This document shows positions 63,201 to 64,000 of a stretch of DNA of 64,000 bases, one piece after another (positions within the stretch are counted from its first letter, which is position 1; each line of letters begins with the position of its first letter). The stretch spans positions 1 through 64,000 of the forward strand of contig JAAOMT010000723.1 in assembly GCA_016748015.1 (NCBI GenBank), in the 5' to 3' direction. The translations under genes and the position numbers were made by a program. This stretch comes from Geosiphon pyriformis (Eukaryota > Glomeromycota > Glomeromycetes > Archaeosporales > Geosiphonaceae). Under the pieces are notes generated by a model. That model had not been told where the DNA came from and searched no databases. It saw nothing but the letters and a program-made list of their open reading frames with translations.

Positions 63201-64000
63201 TTGAATATGAGGATTTGATTCTTTGTAATATTTAATTTAATCTCAACATCCCAGTATTATATAATAAAATTTTAATATTCTATATCTTTTATAGATAAAT
63301 TTTATCTTGAATCCATATCTAATCCTTTCAGATAAATTATAATCATATAAATGATGCAATTTTGGTAATGAATTAATGTGGATACATATTTAATAAATAA
63401 AATAACAATTAAAACAATTTATAAATGTGATTTCAGAAATTAATTTTCTCTTTTGGGATTTTAACCATGTTAGAGAATTTAGAAATATCGGAATTCCATT
63501 TAATAAAGGTTTATGATGTGTTAAAATGGCGATTAAAAATTATTAAAATTTAGTCCTTAATAAACTTATTTATATTATTAAAATATAATTATTGTAATTA
63601 ATAATCAATCTTATTGATTAAAGTAATTTCTAATATAAATTTGTTGTAATTGACTACTCCTTTTTCTCTGATAAAATGCTGATTAATTTTGTTGAAGCAA
63701 AAACCCATTTAACCATTTTAACATTTTCTAAAGTATTTGGCCAGAAATTGCATGTCTATCTGTAACCTAAATTATTTATTAGCATTAAGCAAATCGTGTG
63801 AATAGTATTAAAATAAAGTTATTTAAATTCTAACAAAATTTTGAAGATTTCTTACAATCTCAATTTTTCAAATTACTATATTAGTGATGAAATTCTATCT
63901 TCGAAATCTAAAATCTATCACCAAAAAGCACTATTTATAAGCCAGCTGGAATAATTATCCCGGTTTGAATTTTTATAGAAATCAATTAAATCAAGCTTTG
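60299..64000. other. AT-rich intergenic stretch to the window end
   Basis: No gene supported on either strand. Minor items: 12-mer-like words near 60780-60830 similar to the element A array, and a GC islet at 61721-61765 with a small CGTG/CACG hairpin. Confidence 0.35.

Noticed and set aside
1-64000. Mitochondrial or endosymbiont origin
   Set aside because: GT-AG introns, Tc1 and gypsy elements and kinase/Sel1 gene families show nuclear DNA despite the extreme AT content.

Overview
The window is very AT-rich nuclear DNA from a eukaryote with small GT-AG introns and many decayed gene and transposon copies. The recognisable gene families are Sel1-repeat/zinc-ribbon protein kinases in several copies, tandem zinc-ribbon proteins, FAR1/MULE proteins, a class 3 lipase and Tc1-like elements. 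Together they point to an arbuscular mycorrhizal fungus (Glomeromycotina). That placement rests on remembered family content, not on a search. No prokaryotic operons, rRNA, tRNA or CRISPR were recognised. There are two N gaps (12767-13129 and 56751-56970).

Layout. 1388-5220 (+): a Sel1/zinc-ribbon/kinase pseudogene split by a Tc1-like element. 5.2-16 kb: AT-rich DNA with short coding remnants and a decayed Tc1-like element. 16.26-18.56 kb (-): a second, more decayed Sel1/kinase copy. 23.2-29 kb: the best-preserved genic block. It holds a C2H2-type remnant, a zinc-ribbon gene split by another Tc1-like element, a Tn5/Nextera adapter-like sequence at 26110, and a multi-exon minus-strand gene ending in a PD-(D/E)xK-like nuclease motif. 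29.9-32.2 kb (+): a complete FAR1/MULE-type gene reduced to an AT-saturated relic. 34.1-35.8 kb (-): an unidentified multi-exon gene split by a short Tc1 deletion derivative. 36.5-37.6 kb (+): an AT-saturated kinase relic. 38.8-50.8 kb: AT-saturated Ty3/gypsy remains (repeat pairs, RT/RNase H, integrase). 54.1-54.5 kb (-): the 5' end of a third Sel1/kinase copy. 56.2-57.4 kb: a fourth Tc1-like element. 58.1-59.5 kb (+): a spliced class 3 lipase-like gene whose nucleophile position is Gly. 60.3-64 kb: AT-rich with nothing supported.

The main result is that the 29.9-32.2, 36.5-37.6 and 39.6-50.8 kb blocks are not featureless. Read in the right frame they still align to known multicopy families, and nearly every difference I could judge is G:C to A:T: Asp to Asn at catalytic positions, Trp, Gln or Arg to stop, Ala to Val, Pro to Leu, Gly to Glu or Arg, His or Cys to Tyr. 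This looks like repeat-directed hypermutation or saturating methyl-cytosine deamination. Two Tc1 copies show the CpG form of the decay side by side. The other strong result is that three Tc1-like elements sit at TA sites inside genes, and removing each one restores the reading frame.
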